64,000 bases of DNA from Microthrixaceae bacterium (lineage in GTDB: Bacteria; Actinomycetota; Acidimicrobiia; Acidimicrobiales; Microtrichaceae), in contig JAOSKI010000002.1 of assembly GCA_027493675.1 (NCBI GenBank), positions 1 through 64,000 of the forward strand, written 5' to 3'. The position numbers and the translations under genes are program-made. The notes beneath the pieces were generated by a model that saw only the letters and a program-made list of their open reading frames with translations, ran no database searches and had not been told where the DNA came from. This document shows, in pieces, positions 42,925 to 53,421 of the stretch (its first letter is position 1; the number at the start of each line of letters is the position of its first letter).

Positions 42925-43586
42925 GTGAGCACACTGGCAACGAGGAGTGATCGGCCATAGCTGCCAGGGCCGACGAAACCAGGATCAACGACCGGATCCG
43001 TGCACGTGAGGTGAGGCTCATCGCCGCGGATGGTGGGCAACTCGGCATCAAGCCACTGCCCGAGGCGCTCTCGATGGCCAGGGCCGCAGACCTCGATCTA
43101 GTCGAGGTGGCCGCCGGGGCCAATCCGCCGGTCGCCAAGATCATGGACTTCGCCAAGTTCCGCTACGAGGAGCAGCAGCGGGCCAAGGAGTCACGCAAGA
43201 AGGCCACGAACATAACGGTCAAGGAGATGAAGTACCGCCCGAAGATCTCCGGTGGCGACTTCGACACCAAGACCCGCAAGGTCGCCAAGTTCCTCGGCGA
43301 GGGGCACAAGGTGAAGGTCACGATCATGTTCCGTGGCCGGGAGATGCAACACCCCGAGCTGGGACGCCGGATCCTCGACCGGGTGGCCGAGGACGTCGCA
43401 CACCTCGGCAAGGTCGAGGTGGTTCCCAAGCAGGACGGCCGCAACATGATCATGGTCCTCGGGCCGGACAAGAAGGCGCAGGCCGACCACGCCAAGGAAG
43501 CCGAGAAGGCACACCCGCCACCGGACCGCCAGTCGGCGCAACAGGATCAGCGGGCACCGCTCGAAACGCCCGAACAGCACGATTGA
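42925..43586 (+). CDS. infC: Translation initiation factor IF-3
   Basis: The IF3 body starts [20 protein letters not shown] and continues [52 protein letters not shown], with a Gln/Pro-rich tail. Two starts are possible. GTG 42925 has AAAGGAAG upstream but needs one missing C near 42956. ATA 42957 is in frame without any correction and has GAGGAG 9 bases before it; rare start codons are known for infC. I annotate from GTG. A TGA at 42948-42950 closes the ATA frame upstream. Confidence 0.9.
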
Positions 43587-43596
43587 GGTATGAGAT

Positions 43597-43788
43597 GTCG
43601 AAGATGAAGACGCACTCCGGTGCGAAGAAGCGATACAAGGTCACCGGTTCGGGCAAGATCCTGCGCCGTCAGGGAAACCGCAACCACATCCTGGAGAAGA
43701 AGTCCTCAAGCGGAAGCGCCGTCTGGCCGGCATGACCGAGGTCACCGGAGCCCAGCGCGACACCGTACGCAGGCAACTCGGTATCTGA
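43597..43788 (+). CDS. rpmI: 50S ribosomal protein L35
   Basis: ATG 43597. [20 protein letters not shown] and [15 protein letters not shown], then a frame change near 43708 and [20 protein letters not shown], ending at 43788, 64 residues. The normal length and the basic composition fit L35. It sits between infC and rplT as in nearly all bacteria. Confidence 0.92.
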   Translation, partial: VEDEDALRCEEAIQGHRFGQDPAPSGKPQPHPGEEVLKRKRRLAGMTEVTGAQRDTVRRQLGI

Positions 43789-43821
43789 CCAGGATCCGCA
43801 CCGCAGGAAAGGAACGAACCA

Positions 43822-44202
43822 ATGGCACGCGTCAAGCGAAGCGTCCATGCACGCAAGAAGCGCAAGGAAGTCCTGAGCAAGGCATCCGGCTACTACGGCA
43901 ATCGGAGCCGCAGCTTCCGGTCGGCGAACGAGGCGGTCATGCACGCCGGGAACTACGCCTTCAGGGACCGTCGGGCACGTAAGGGTGAGATGCGCAGGCT
44001 GTGGATCCAACGGATCAACGCGGCGGCACGCAACCACGACATGAGCTACAGCCGCCTGATCAGCGGCCTGAGGGCCGCAGAGGTCGAGATCGACCGCAAG
44101 ATGCTCGCCGACCTGGCCGTCGCCGACGACGCTGCGTGCGCGAAGCTCGTCGAGATCGCGCGTGACGCGGCCGGCTTGCCAAGCGAGAAGGCGGCGAGCT
44201 GA
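43822..44202 (+). CDS. rplT: 50S ribosomal protein L20
   Basis: An intact 126-residue protein. ATG 43822 follows [69 protein letters not shown] and [20 protein letters not shown] are typical of L20. L20 is an early assembly protein and, in some bacteria, an autorepressor of this operon. Confidence 0.96.
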   Translation: MARVKRSVHARKKRKEVLSKASGYYGNRSRSFRSANEAVMHAGNYAFRDRRARKGEMRRLWIQRINAAARNHDMSYSRLISGLRAAEVEIDRKMLADLAVADDAACAKLVEIARDAAGLPSEKAAS

Positions 44203-45036
44203 GCGAGGCGCTCCGATCCACGGCGCCTGCACTCAAGCGACTGCGGCGCCTCTCGGGGCGCCGTAGCTCGCGTCGCGCCGAGGGCCGGTTCCTGATAGAC
44301 GGTCCGGTGCTGGTGGCCGAGGCACTTGAGTCGCCGACAGTCCTCGAGGGGTTGTACGCGGAACCGGATGCCGATAGGGAGCTCGTGACGCGTCCTCGGT
44401 GCGGGTGTGCCTGTCACCGAGGTGGCCGCCGGATCGTTGCGCAAGGTGCTCGATCTCGCGACTCCACAGTCCGTTGTGGCGGTGGCCGAGCAACGTCGGG
44501 GCGACCTGGCCTCGGTGCTCGGTGATGCACGCGGGCGCGGCCGTCCGGTGCTGGCGCTGGTGGGAATTCAGGATCCGGGCAACGCGGGCACGCTGGTCCG
44601 GGTCGCCGAAGCTTCGGGGTGTGCCGGTGTGGCGTTCACCGAGGGCTCCGTCGATCCCTGGAATCCCAAGGCGGTACGTGCAACCGCGGGCGCTCTGTTG
44701 CGGATACCGGTGTGCGAGGGAGTCGTGCCCGCGGAACTGATCGAGCTTGCGGTGCAGGGGGACACCCTGGTGGCGATGGTCGCACGCGGTGGCGTCAACC
44801 CCGAGGAGGTGGATCTTGGCGGCGCAGCCGTCCTCCTCGTCGGCTCGGAGGCGCACGGACTCCCCGACGAGGTGTTCGAGGCGGCTCCCACGAAGGTGTC
44901 CATTCCCATGGAGGGTCACCTCGAGTCGCTGAACGCGGCCGTGTCGGGTGCGCTGTTGGGCTTCGAGGCGGCACGCCAGCGCCGAGACGCGAAGCCGGTT
45001 GATCTCCTGAGGGGCCACCCTGGGCCAGAATGTTGA
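44199..45036 (+). CDS. TrmH/RlmB-type rRNA 2'-O-methyltransferase
   Basis: Follows rplT with a 4-base CTGA overlap if CTG 44199 is the start; no ATG, GTG or TTG is found between the rplT stop and the conserved [20 protein letters not shown]. It has one frame change near 44395. Motifs: [39 protein letters not shown] and [20 protein letters not shown]. ~279 residues. A SpoU methylase between rplT and pheS is the usual actinobacterial order. Confidence 0.85.
45026..45031 (+). promoter_or_regulatory. Putative -10 element for pheS
   Basis: CAGAAT, 9 bases before the ATG of a short ORF at 45041. It lies inside the end of the methylase gene. Confidence 0.35.
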
Positions 45037-45040
45037 TCCC

Positions 45041-45067
45041 ATGTCTGCACAGGAGCACAACCGATGA
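45041..45067 (+). other. Short ORF whose stop overlaps the pheS start
   Basis: ATG 45041 encodes MSAQEHNR and stops at TGA 45065-45067, overlapping the pheS ATG at 45064. It contains the pheS ribosome site AGGAG (45051-45055). It has no Phe codons, so it is not a classical attenuation peptide. It may be a coupling ORF, or a real PheS N-terminus split by a missing base. Confidence 0.35.
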
Positions 45068-46106
45068 GCAGCGACGTCGTGGACGAGGTGCGAGACCTGG
45101 CCGACGGCGCTTTGGGCCGGCTTGTTGCGGCGGCGTCGGTCGAGGAGCTCGACGCGCTGGACCGCGAGCTGCTGGGAAAGCGATCCAGGCTCACCGAGAT
45201 GCGTGCGTCGCTGCGCGACGCCGACCCCAACAGCGAAAGGAGCTCGGCAGGGCGCTCAACGACCTGCGCGTGCAGCTTCAGGAGGCATTGGACGAACGGC
45301 GAAGGGAGCTCAGGGTGGCAGCGCGGCGAGTCGAGCTCCTCTCGGAGACCCGCGACCTGACCGAGGCGCTCGGACGTGTGACGGTCGGTCACCTCCATCC
45401 GATCACCCCCTCACGTGGGAGCGTCTGGAGGACACCTTCGTGGGCATGGGGTTCACCGTGGAGGACGGTCCTGAGATCGGAGACCGACTGGTTCAACTTC
45501 GAGGCGCTCAACCTTCCCGCCGCGCATCCTGCCCGTTCGCTGTGGGACACCCTCTACGTGGATGCGGCGGGTGGCTCTGGTGCCGAATGCGATCAGGCGC
45601 TCCTGCGGACCCACACCAGCCCCGTTCAGATCCGCACGATGTTGCGAGCCGTGCGTGACCGCACCGGTCCGCCCATCTACGCGGTGTGCCCGGGGCGCGT
45701 CTACCGGCGGGATACCGCGGATTCCACCCATCTCCCGGTGTTCCACCAGATCGAGGGCCTCGTGATCGACCGCGGCATCTCGATGGGTGACCTGGCAGGC
45801 ACGATCGAGGAGTTCACCAAGGCCTACTTCGGAGAGTCGATGACCAGCCGCCTGCGGCCGTCATACTTCCCCTTCACGGAGCCCTCCGCTGAGATGGACA
45901 TATCGCAACCCGACGGGTCGTGGTTGGAGATAGGCGGTTGCGGGATGGTCCACCCGAACGTCTTGACGAACTGTGGGCTGGACCCCGAGGAATGGTCGGG
46001 ATTCGCGTTCGGGTTCGGGATCGACCGCCTGGCGAAGATCCGTCACGGGATCTCGGACCTGCGTGACCTGGTGGCCAACGACATGCGATTCCTGGAGCAG
46101 TTCTGA
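45064..46106 (+). CDS. pheS: Phenylalanine--tRNA ligase alpha subunit
   Basis: ATG 45064, AGGAG 8 bases upstream. The N-terminal coiled-coil part (LLGKRSRLTEMRASLRDA, LRVQLQEALDERRRELR) leads into the class II catalytic domain: NLPAAHPARSLWDTLYVD, LLRTHTSPVQIRTM, PGRVYRRDTADSTHLPVFHQ, RPSYFPFTEPSAEMD, EIGGCGMVHPNVL and GFAFGFGIDRLAKIR. Frame changes near 45237, 45410 and 45480. ~347 residues. Its stop overlaps the pheT ATG. Confidence 0.95.
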
Positions 46107-48492
46107 TGCGGGTTCCACTGTCCTGGCTGCAGGAGTTCACCCCGGTCGACCTGCCTCCCGCCGAGTTGGCAGAGGTGCTGGCGGAGCTCGGTTTCGAGGT
46201 CGACGCCATCGAGTCGGTCGGTTCGCCGCTGATGGGTGTCGTCGCTGCGAGGGTACTGGCGACGGAGCCTCATCCCGATGCGGATCGCATCCAACTGGTC
46301 CAGGTGGACCGGGGGACGGGGAGTCGCTGCAGGTCTGCTGTGGCGCGTTCAACATGACACCGGGTGATCTCGTTCCACTTGCCACCGTCGGCACCACCAT
46401 GCCCGGTGGTATGGAGATCACGGCACGCGAGATGCGCGGGCAGATGAGCAACGGCATGCTCTGTTCGGCTGCCGAATTGGGCCTGTGGCAGGACCACGAG
46501 GGGATCCTGATACTCGACGGCGCCGCACAGCCGGGAGCTGCGATCGGTGAGCTTCTGGGCGTTGTCCCCGATGTGGTGTTCGACCTCGACGTCCTGCCGA
46601 ACCGTCCTGGCACGCTGAGCATCCTCGGCGTCGCCCGTGACGTGGCGGCCAGGCTCGGACTCCCACTCAGGGTGCCCGACCCGCGGCCCGCGGAGGCGGG
46701 CGAGGATGCACTGGCCATCGTGTCGGTCGACCTCGTCGACCCGACGCTGTGCGGCCGCTTCATCGTGGCGTGCTCTCGGATGTGGGAAAGGGGGGAGACC
46801 CCGGCGTGGATGGCCCAGCGGCTCGCTGCCGCGGGCATGCGACCCATCTCCCCGGTGGTCGACGTCTCGAACTACGTGATGCTGGAGCTGGGTCAGCCGA
46901 ACCACACCTACGACCTCGCCAAGGTCCGCGATCGACGCCTACGGGTCCGCCGTGCCCGTGAAGGCGAGGAGTTGGGAGACACTCGACGGGGTGACTCTGC
47001 AGGCGCGCGCCAAGCGACGGGGTCATCGCAGACGGCAACGACGATGCGATCGGGATCGCGGGGGTGATGGGCGGAGCCTCGACGGAGATCTCGGCGGACA
47101 CCAGCGACATCCTCTTGGAGCTCGCATGGTGGGATCCGATGGACATCGCGCGCTCAAGCGGTTCGCTCAACCTGCATTCGGAGGCGTCGCTGCGATTCAA
47201 GCGCGGTGTGGACACCGAAATCGCGCCGTTGGCGGGCCGTCGCTTCGCGGAGCTTCTGGGTGCTGTCACCGGTGCCACGCTGCATCCCGGCACGATCGAC
47301 GAGCGCGGTGACCTGCCGGAGCGTGATCCGTTGACGGTTCGGACCGACAGGGGTGAACATGGTGCTTGGAACCCAGCTCGACGTCGCGCGGATCACCGCG
47401 CTGATCAGGCCCATCGGGTTCGAGTCGGAACCCGTCGCCGGGGATCTGCTGGTGAGCATCCCCAGTTGGCGCCCGGACTGCTCCGGCGAGGTCGACGTCA
47501 TCGAGGAGATCGGTAGGCACCACGGGCTGGCTCACATCGCCAAGACGGTCCCGGCCTCGCCGAAGGCAGGTTCGCTCACAGATGCCCAACGGAGGCGTCG
47601 CCGATCCGTAGGGCGTTCGTCGGTGCCGGGTTCTCCGAGGCGATGCCCATGCCCTTCCTGGCGCCGGGCGACCTCGAACGATGTGGCCTGCCCTCGGACG
47701 GACTGCGCGTGGCCAACCCGCTGGCAGCCGAGGAGTCGGTGTTGCGCACCTCTGCGATGCCCGGTCTGCTCGCGGCGGTCGGATACAACGCGGCACGTCG
47801 CATCCACGGGGTGCGGCTGTTCGAGGTGTCCCCGCCTGTTCGGTCCCGGGGAGTTGGTCTTCGACCGTGATCGGAGTGTCGAGTTGGATCGTGTGCTCAC
47901 CGGCGAAGCGGAGTTCGCGGCCGCGGTCATGGCCGGGGGCGACTCGACCGAGGCGGTCGAGGTGCTCGAGGTCGTGTTGGCCGCAGCGGCGCTGGGGCCG
48001 CTCGCGCTTCGCTCCGAGGGAGATCCCGGTCTGCACCCCGGCCGCGCCGCTGTGGTTGAGATCGCCGGCCTGAGCGCCGGTGCAGTGGGGGAGATCCATC
48101 CCGAGGTCGCAGCGGATCACGGCATCACCGAGCGTGTCGGCTGGCTCGAGCTCGACCTTGATGCCCTCGCACGGCTGCCCGAGACCGTCGTGAGGGTCGA
48201 ACCCGTGAGCCGGTTCCGTCCACCGACTGGACCCTGCGTTCGTGTTCGACGGAGAGTGCCTCCGCGGCGGCGGCCGCCACGATCCACACGGCGGGGGAGG
48301 GCCTTGTGACGGGCGTCGATCTGTTCGACGTGTTCCGCTCCGAATCTCTCGGAGCGGACGTGAAGTCGCTTGGCATACCGGGTCAGGTTCTGCGCAATCG
48401 ACCGCACGCTCACCGACGCCGAGGTCGGAGAGCTGCGCAGCAGGATCATCGCAGCGGTCGAGTCCACGCACGGGGCCAGCCTTCGTGGCTGA
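46106..48492 (+). CDS. pheT: Phenylalanine--tRNA ligase beta subunit
   Basis: ATG 46106 overlaps the pheS stop (TGATG). MRVPLSWLQEFTPVDLPP, tRNA-binding OB domain (GVVAARVLATEPHPDADR), B3/B4 editing domain (FDLDVLPNRPGTLSILGVA, MRPISPVVDVSNYVMLELGQP), B5 (PIGFESEPVAGDLLVSIPSWRPD), the catalytic-like core and a C-terminal anticodon-binding FDX domain. At least eight frame changes (near 46315, 46935, 46985, 47015, 47345, 47590, 47830, 48220 and 48375). ~795 residues when joined. The corrected last frame ends at 48492. Confidence 0.93.
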
Positions 48493-48540
48493 GCCCACAG
48501 CGGGTCCCACGTGGCGGGCTCCCGAGCTCATCCGGAATTG

Positions 48541-48566
48541 ATGCGTAATGCTGCATCACTATGCGT
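48541..48566 (+). promoter_or_regulatory. Candidate ArgR operator before argC
   Basis: An AT-richer island with several ATGC/GCAT half-sites: ATGC-N8-GCAT at 48541-48556 and GCAT-N4-ATGC at 48553-48564. Hexameric ArgR repressors bind such short weak palindromes in pairs. It directly abuts the TAGGAT -10 element, so a bound ArgR would block polymerase. argR itself is in the operon. Confidence 0.5.
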
Positions 48567-48572
48567 TAGGAT
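48567..48572 (+). promoter_or_regulatory. Putative leaderless -10 element for argC
   Basis: TAGGAT, 6 bases before ATG 48579. Confidence 0.5.
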
Positions 48573-48578
48573 GATGCG

Positions 48579-49617
48579 ATGGTCGCAGTCGGGATCGTAG
48601 GTGCATCGGGATACACCGGCGCTGAGCTGCTGCGCCTGTGCGCGGGGCATCCCGGCATGGAGGTGGCGTTCGCAACGGGCGACTCGCAGGCCGGCAACGA
48701 GATCGCGCCCCTTTACCCGGAGTCTGGCCACCGAGTACGGCGATCGGGCTTTCGATGCATACGACCGAAGGCTCCTCGAGGATGTCGACGATGGCGTCTT
48801 CGTTGCCCTTCCCCACGGCGCATCCCAGGGGATCATGGACGGGATCCTGAACGCGTGTGTGGCGGTGGTTGACCTGGGAGCAGACTCCGGTTGCCCGATG
48901 CTGAGACGTACGCCCGGTGGTACGGCGAGGAGCACACACGTGTCGAGTTGCTCGGGAAGTTCGCATACGGCCTCACCGAGCTGTACCGCGACGACATCGT
49001 CGCCTCGGGAGCGGTCGCCAACCCAGGGTGCTACCCGTCGGCAGCCAACCTCGCCCTCGCCCCGCTCGTTCGCGAGGGAGTGGTGGAGACGTCGGGGATC
49101 GTGGTCAACGCCGTCTCGGGCGTCTCGGGTGCGGGACGTGGACCCAAGGCGAACACGACGTTCTGCGCAGTGGATGAGGATGTGAGCGCATACGGGCTGC
49201 TGTCGCATCGGCACACCGCGGAGATCGAGATGGTGCTCGGGGCCAGTGCCCTTTCACCCCGCACCTGGTGCCCATGAACAGGGGCATCCTCGCGACCTGC
49301 ACCGCCAGGCCCACCCAGGCGGCGCGCGACCGGCACCTGACCGACACCGGCGCGTTGTTGGCACTGGTGGAGCAGTTCTACGCCCGGGAGCCGTTCGTCG
49401 TGGTCTCCGACAGGTCGCCCTCCACCAAGGCAACCCCCTGGGTTCCAACGCGGTGCACCTGACCGTGCGCTTCGGCGCGAGGACCGACACCGTGCTCGCG
49501 ATCTCTGCGCTCGACAACCTCACCAAGGGCGCATCCGGTGCAGCGGTGCAGAACATGAACCTGTTGCTCGGGTTGCCCGAGACAACCGGCCTCCCCGCGG
49601 TAGGGGTCTACCCATGA
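48579..49617 (+). CDS. argC: N-acetyl-gamma-glutamyl-phosphate reductase
   Basis: Third step of arginine synthesis. ATG 48579. [17 protein letters not shown] (NADP binding), [17 protein letters not shown], active-site [29 protein letters not shown] and [13 protein letters not shown]. Frame changes near 48722, 48890, 49255 and 49435. ~346 residues. It directly overlaps argB (ATGA), so no argJ lies between them. Confidence 0.93.
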
Positions 49618-50506
49618 CCACCGACCGGCGCAGCCCAGTGGCGGATCCCGAGGTGGCCGTAGAGGTGTTGTTGCAGGCACTGCCCTACATCGAGGCGTTC
49701 AGGGGATCAGTGGTCGTGGTGAAGTTCGGTGGCAACGCGATGGTCGATCCTGGCCTGTTCGCGAGCTTCGCCTCCGACATCGTGTGGATGCACCGGGTGG
49801 GCATCCGGCCGATCGTGGTCCATGGCGGCGGTCCCCAGATCGGGCACTGGATGACCCGCCTGGGCCGGGAGTCCAGGTTCGTCGACGGGCGGCGCGTTAC
49901 CGACGCCGAGACACTCGAGATTGCGCAGATGGTGCTCATCGGAAAGGTCAACTCCGACATCGTCACAGCGCTGAACGCCAACGGTCCGGTGGCTGTTGGG
50001 CTGTCGGGAACCGATGCGTCGATGCTTGCGGCGGAGCCGCATGATCCGGAGCTCGGATTCGTGGGCTCGGTCACCGAGGTTCACCCTGCGCTCATCGAAC
50101 GGACCCTTGCGATGGACCTCGTGCCGGTGCTCGCCACCATCGGGGTCGACTCGAAGGGGCAGCGCTACAACATCAACGCCGACGATGCCGCCACGGCGGT
50201 CGCGCGGAGCCTGGGGGCACACAAGCTGGTGTTCCTGACCGACGTGGCGGGCCTGTTGGCCGACGTGGAGGACCCGTCGTCGCTCATCGCGGAGATCAAC
50301 CCGGAGCGGATCGACCGGCTCGTCGCCGACGGCACGATCGCCGGGGGATGGTTCCCAAGATGGCAGGGTGTGCCGAGGCTGTGCGCAGCGGAGTGGGTTC
50401 GGTGCACCTCATCGACGGGCGACTGCCACATGTGCTGTTGCTCGAGCTCTTCACCGATGCCGGTGTGGGGACCATGGTCAGCCGGGACGGTGGGGAGGGC
50501 GCGTGA
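49614..50506 (+). CDS. argB: Acetylglutamate kinase
   Basis: ATG 49614. [58 protein letters not shown] and [12 protein letters not shown]. One frame change near 50348 leads to [19 protein letters not shown]. ~297 residues. The stop overlaps argD (GTGA). Confidence 0.94.
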
Positions 50507-51742
50507 GCACCCATTCGTCGTCGATGGGCGCGGGCCCGCAATCCCGGCGCTGCCCGTTGATGCCCACCTACGGCGCGCCATCGGTGATGTTCGTGCGCGG
50601 TGAGGGGAGCCGCCTTTGGGATGCGGAGGGGAACGAGTACCTCGACCTCCTGAGCGGTCTGGCAGTGACGTCGCTGGGACATTCCCACCCGGTGGTGGCC
50701 GATGCCCTGGCCGCCCAGGCACGCCGCCTCGTGCACGTGTCGAACCTCTTCGGGACCGAGCACAACGCGGCGGTGGCAACCACGCTGGACCGCCTGCTCG
50801 GCGGGGGGTGGTCAGGTGTTCTTCGCCAACTCGGGTGCCGAGGCAAACGAGGCTGCGATCAAGCTCGCGCGGCGTTTCGGTGGGCGCGGCCGGCACGTCG
50901 TGGTGAGTGCCTTCGGTAGCTTCCACGGCCGGACCCTCGCAACCCTGCACGCCACAGGCCAGCCGGCCAAGCACGAGGTCTTCCAGCCGCTGCCTGAGGG
51001 CTTCCGTCATGCCACCTGGGCAGACGTCGCCGACCTCGAGCGTCAGCTCGACGACACGGTGGCGGCGGTGCTGTTGGAGGCGGTGCAGGGCGAAGGTGGT
51101 GTGAACCCTGCACCGGCGGAGTACCTGCGGGAGGTGCGTCGGCTCTGCGACGAGCGTGGCGTCCTGTTGATGTTCGACGAGGTGCAGACGGGCCTCGGTC
51201 GGTGCGGTGAGTGGTTCGCACACCAAGCCGCAGGCGTGCGTCCCGACGTCGTCACGATGGCCAAGGCCCTCGGCAACGGTGTCCCCATCGGTGCGTGCTG
51301 GGCTCGCGAGGAGATCGCCTCGGTGTTCGAACCAGGTGACCACGCGACCACCTTCGGCGGCCAGCCGTTGGCCACTGCGGCGGCGCGGGCCGTGCTCGAG
51401 GTGATGGAGGCGGAACAGGTGCCCCGGCGTGCCGCGAGGGCAGGCGGCCGCCTGAGGGCCGCACTGTCCGGTGTTCCCGGTGTGGCCGGGGTGCGCGGGA
51501 TGGGCCTGCTGCTGGCGGTCGAGCTCGAGCCGGTCGAATGCCGCAGCGCTGGGGATGTGGTCATCGACTTGCTCGCCGGCATGCACGGAACCAGGATCGT
51601 GGCAAACGCGGTGACTCCCACGGCGTTGCGTCTCGCACCCAGCCTGCTGATCTCCGACGACGAACTCGACGAATCCATCCAGGTCATCGCCGCGACGCTG
51701 GCATCCGCTGGACCGGGAGCGGGCCTCGGAGAAGGTGCCTGA
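50503..51742 (+). CDS. argD: Acetylornithine aminotransferase
   Basis: PLP enzyme. GTG 50503. [38 protein letters not shown], then one frame change near 50810 and [47 protein letters not shown] (PLP-contacting Asp) and [15 protein letters not shown] (Schiff-base Lys). ~413 residues. The argR ATG overlaps its stop. Confidence 0.94.
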
Positions 51743-52206
51743 TGGCGTCCAAGGCGCAACGCCAGCACCGGATCACAGAGCTGCTCGCGCATGAGCAGGT
51801 GAGCAGCCAGGGTGCACTCGTGGAGCTCCTGGAGGCGCAGGGGTTCAGGGTCAACCAGGCCACGGTGTCGCGAGATCTCGAGGAGCTGGGTGCCATCAAG
51901 GTCCGGGTGCACGGGGGCGACTCGGTGTACGCGATCCCCGAGCTGCCCCGATCGCAGCTGGCTCCCGAGGATCACCTGAGGCGGGTGCTGTCGGACTGGG
52001 TGGTGGAGACGGATCGGTCGGGCGACCTGGTTGTCGTCCGCACACCGCCGGGATCGGCCCATGTGGTCGCCTCGGCTATAGACCGCAACGGGCTACCCGA
52101 TGTGTTGGGCACCGTGGCAGGTGATGACACGATCCTCGTGATCGGTAGGGCCCGCAAGGGGGCCGCGGTGCAGAAGAGACTCGCTGAGCTGGCGGGGCTC
52201 ACGTGA
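51742..52206 (+). CDS. argR: Arginine repressor
   Basis: An intact 154-residue protein; ATG 51742. N-terminal winged helix: [42 protein letters not shown]-terminal oligomerisation and arginine-binding domain: [37 protein letters not shown]. It probably binds the operator upstream of argC. Confidence 0.95.
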   Translation: MASKAQRQHRITELLAHEQVSSQGALVELLEAQGFRVNQATVSRDLEELGAIKVRVHGGDSVYAIPELPRSQLAPEDHLRRVLSDWVVETDRSGDLVVVRTPPGSAHVVASAIDRNGLPDVLGTVAGDDTILVIGRARKGAAVQKRLAELAGLT

Positions 52207-52225
52207 CCTACAGGAGGAGCTGAAG

Positions 52226-53421
52226 ATGGCGAACCGCGTGGTGCTTGCGTATTCAGGAGGGCTGGACACCTCCGTGGCGGTGCGCTGGATGATCGAGAAC
52301 ATGGGTGTCGAGGTGGTCTGCCTGTCCGCCGACGTCGGTCAGGAGGGCACCCTCGAGGGCAACCGCGAGAAGGCCCTCGCCTCGGGTGCGATCGCATACG
52401 AGGAGCTCGACCTGCGTGAGGAGTTCGCCCGTGACTTCCTGGCCCCGCTGATCAAGGCCAACGCCCTCTACGAGGGTCAGTACCCGCTCGTGTCCGCGAT
52501 CAGTCGGCCCCTGATCGTCAAGCACCAGGTGGCGCTGGCCGAGAAGTACTCGGCCGACGGCCTCGCCCACGGTTGCACCGGCAAGGGCAACGACCAGGTC
52601 CGCTTCGAGGTGTCATCCATGGCTCTCGCCCCCAACTCGAGTTGCTGGCGCCTGTGCGCAACTGGGGATTCACCCGGGAGGATTCGATCAACTACGCGGC
52701 ACAGCATTCGATCCCGGTGGGCGCCACCAAGGAGAAGCTCTACTCCATCGACGACAACCTGTGGGGCCGGGCGATCGGAGTGCGGTGAGATGGAGGACCC
52801 GTGGGCGACCCCACCCGAGGGTGTGTGGAAGATGACAGCACCGACGCAAGCCGAGGGTCGTGACCTGGTCATCGGCTTCGAGCGTGGCGTACCCGTGTCG
52901 CTGGACGCGACGGCGATGCCACTGCACGAGCTGATCGTGGAGTTGAACCACGTAGTGGGCTCCTACGGCTGGGGACGCCTCGACATGGTCGAGAACCGCC
53001 GGGTGGGCATCAAGAGCCGTGAGACCTATGAGGCACCGGGTGCGTTGGCAATCACGACGGCCCACGCCGACCTGGAGGCGATCACCCTGGAACGTGATCT
53101 GCAGCGGGAGAAGATCCGCATGGAGCACAGATATGCCGAGCTGGTCTACGACGGGCTGTGGTTCTCACCCTTGCGTGAGGCCTACGACGCGTTCGTGGAC
53201 CGTTCCCAGGAGCCGGTCACCGGCGATGTGCGCCTGCGCCTGGAACCAGGCCGGTGCTTCGTCACGGGTCGGCGCGCACCGAAGTCGCTCTACGACTACG
53301 GACTCGCCACCTACGATGCGGCCGATCGGTTCCGTCACGCCGATTCGGAGGGATTCGTGCGGCTGTGGGGGTCTGGGGGGTCCAGACGTGGTCGGGTATC
53401 CAGGGACCTGGTTCGAGATGA
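52226..53421 (+). CDS. argG: Argininosuccinate synthase
   Basis: ATG 52226 with AGGAGGAGC upstream. ATP-binding VLAYSGGLDTSVAVRWM, SRPLIVKHQVALAEKYSADG, HGCTGKGNDQVRFE, PVRNWGFTREDSINYA, KEKLYSIDDNLWGRAI, GYGWGRLDMVENRRVGIKSRE-type end region and YDYGLATYDAADRF. Frame changes near 52640, 52790 and 53375. ~398 residues. Its corrected stop overlaps argH. Confidence 0.94.

Noticed and set aside
45041-45067. Classical amino-acid attenuation peptide for pheS (and tyrS)
   Set aside because: Neither short ORF contains Phe or Tyr codons and no terminator hairpin follows.
53019-53417. N-terminal extension of ArgH
   Set aside because: This stretch codes for the end of ArgG in another frame; ArgH starts at ATG 53418.
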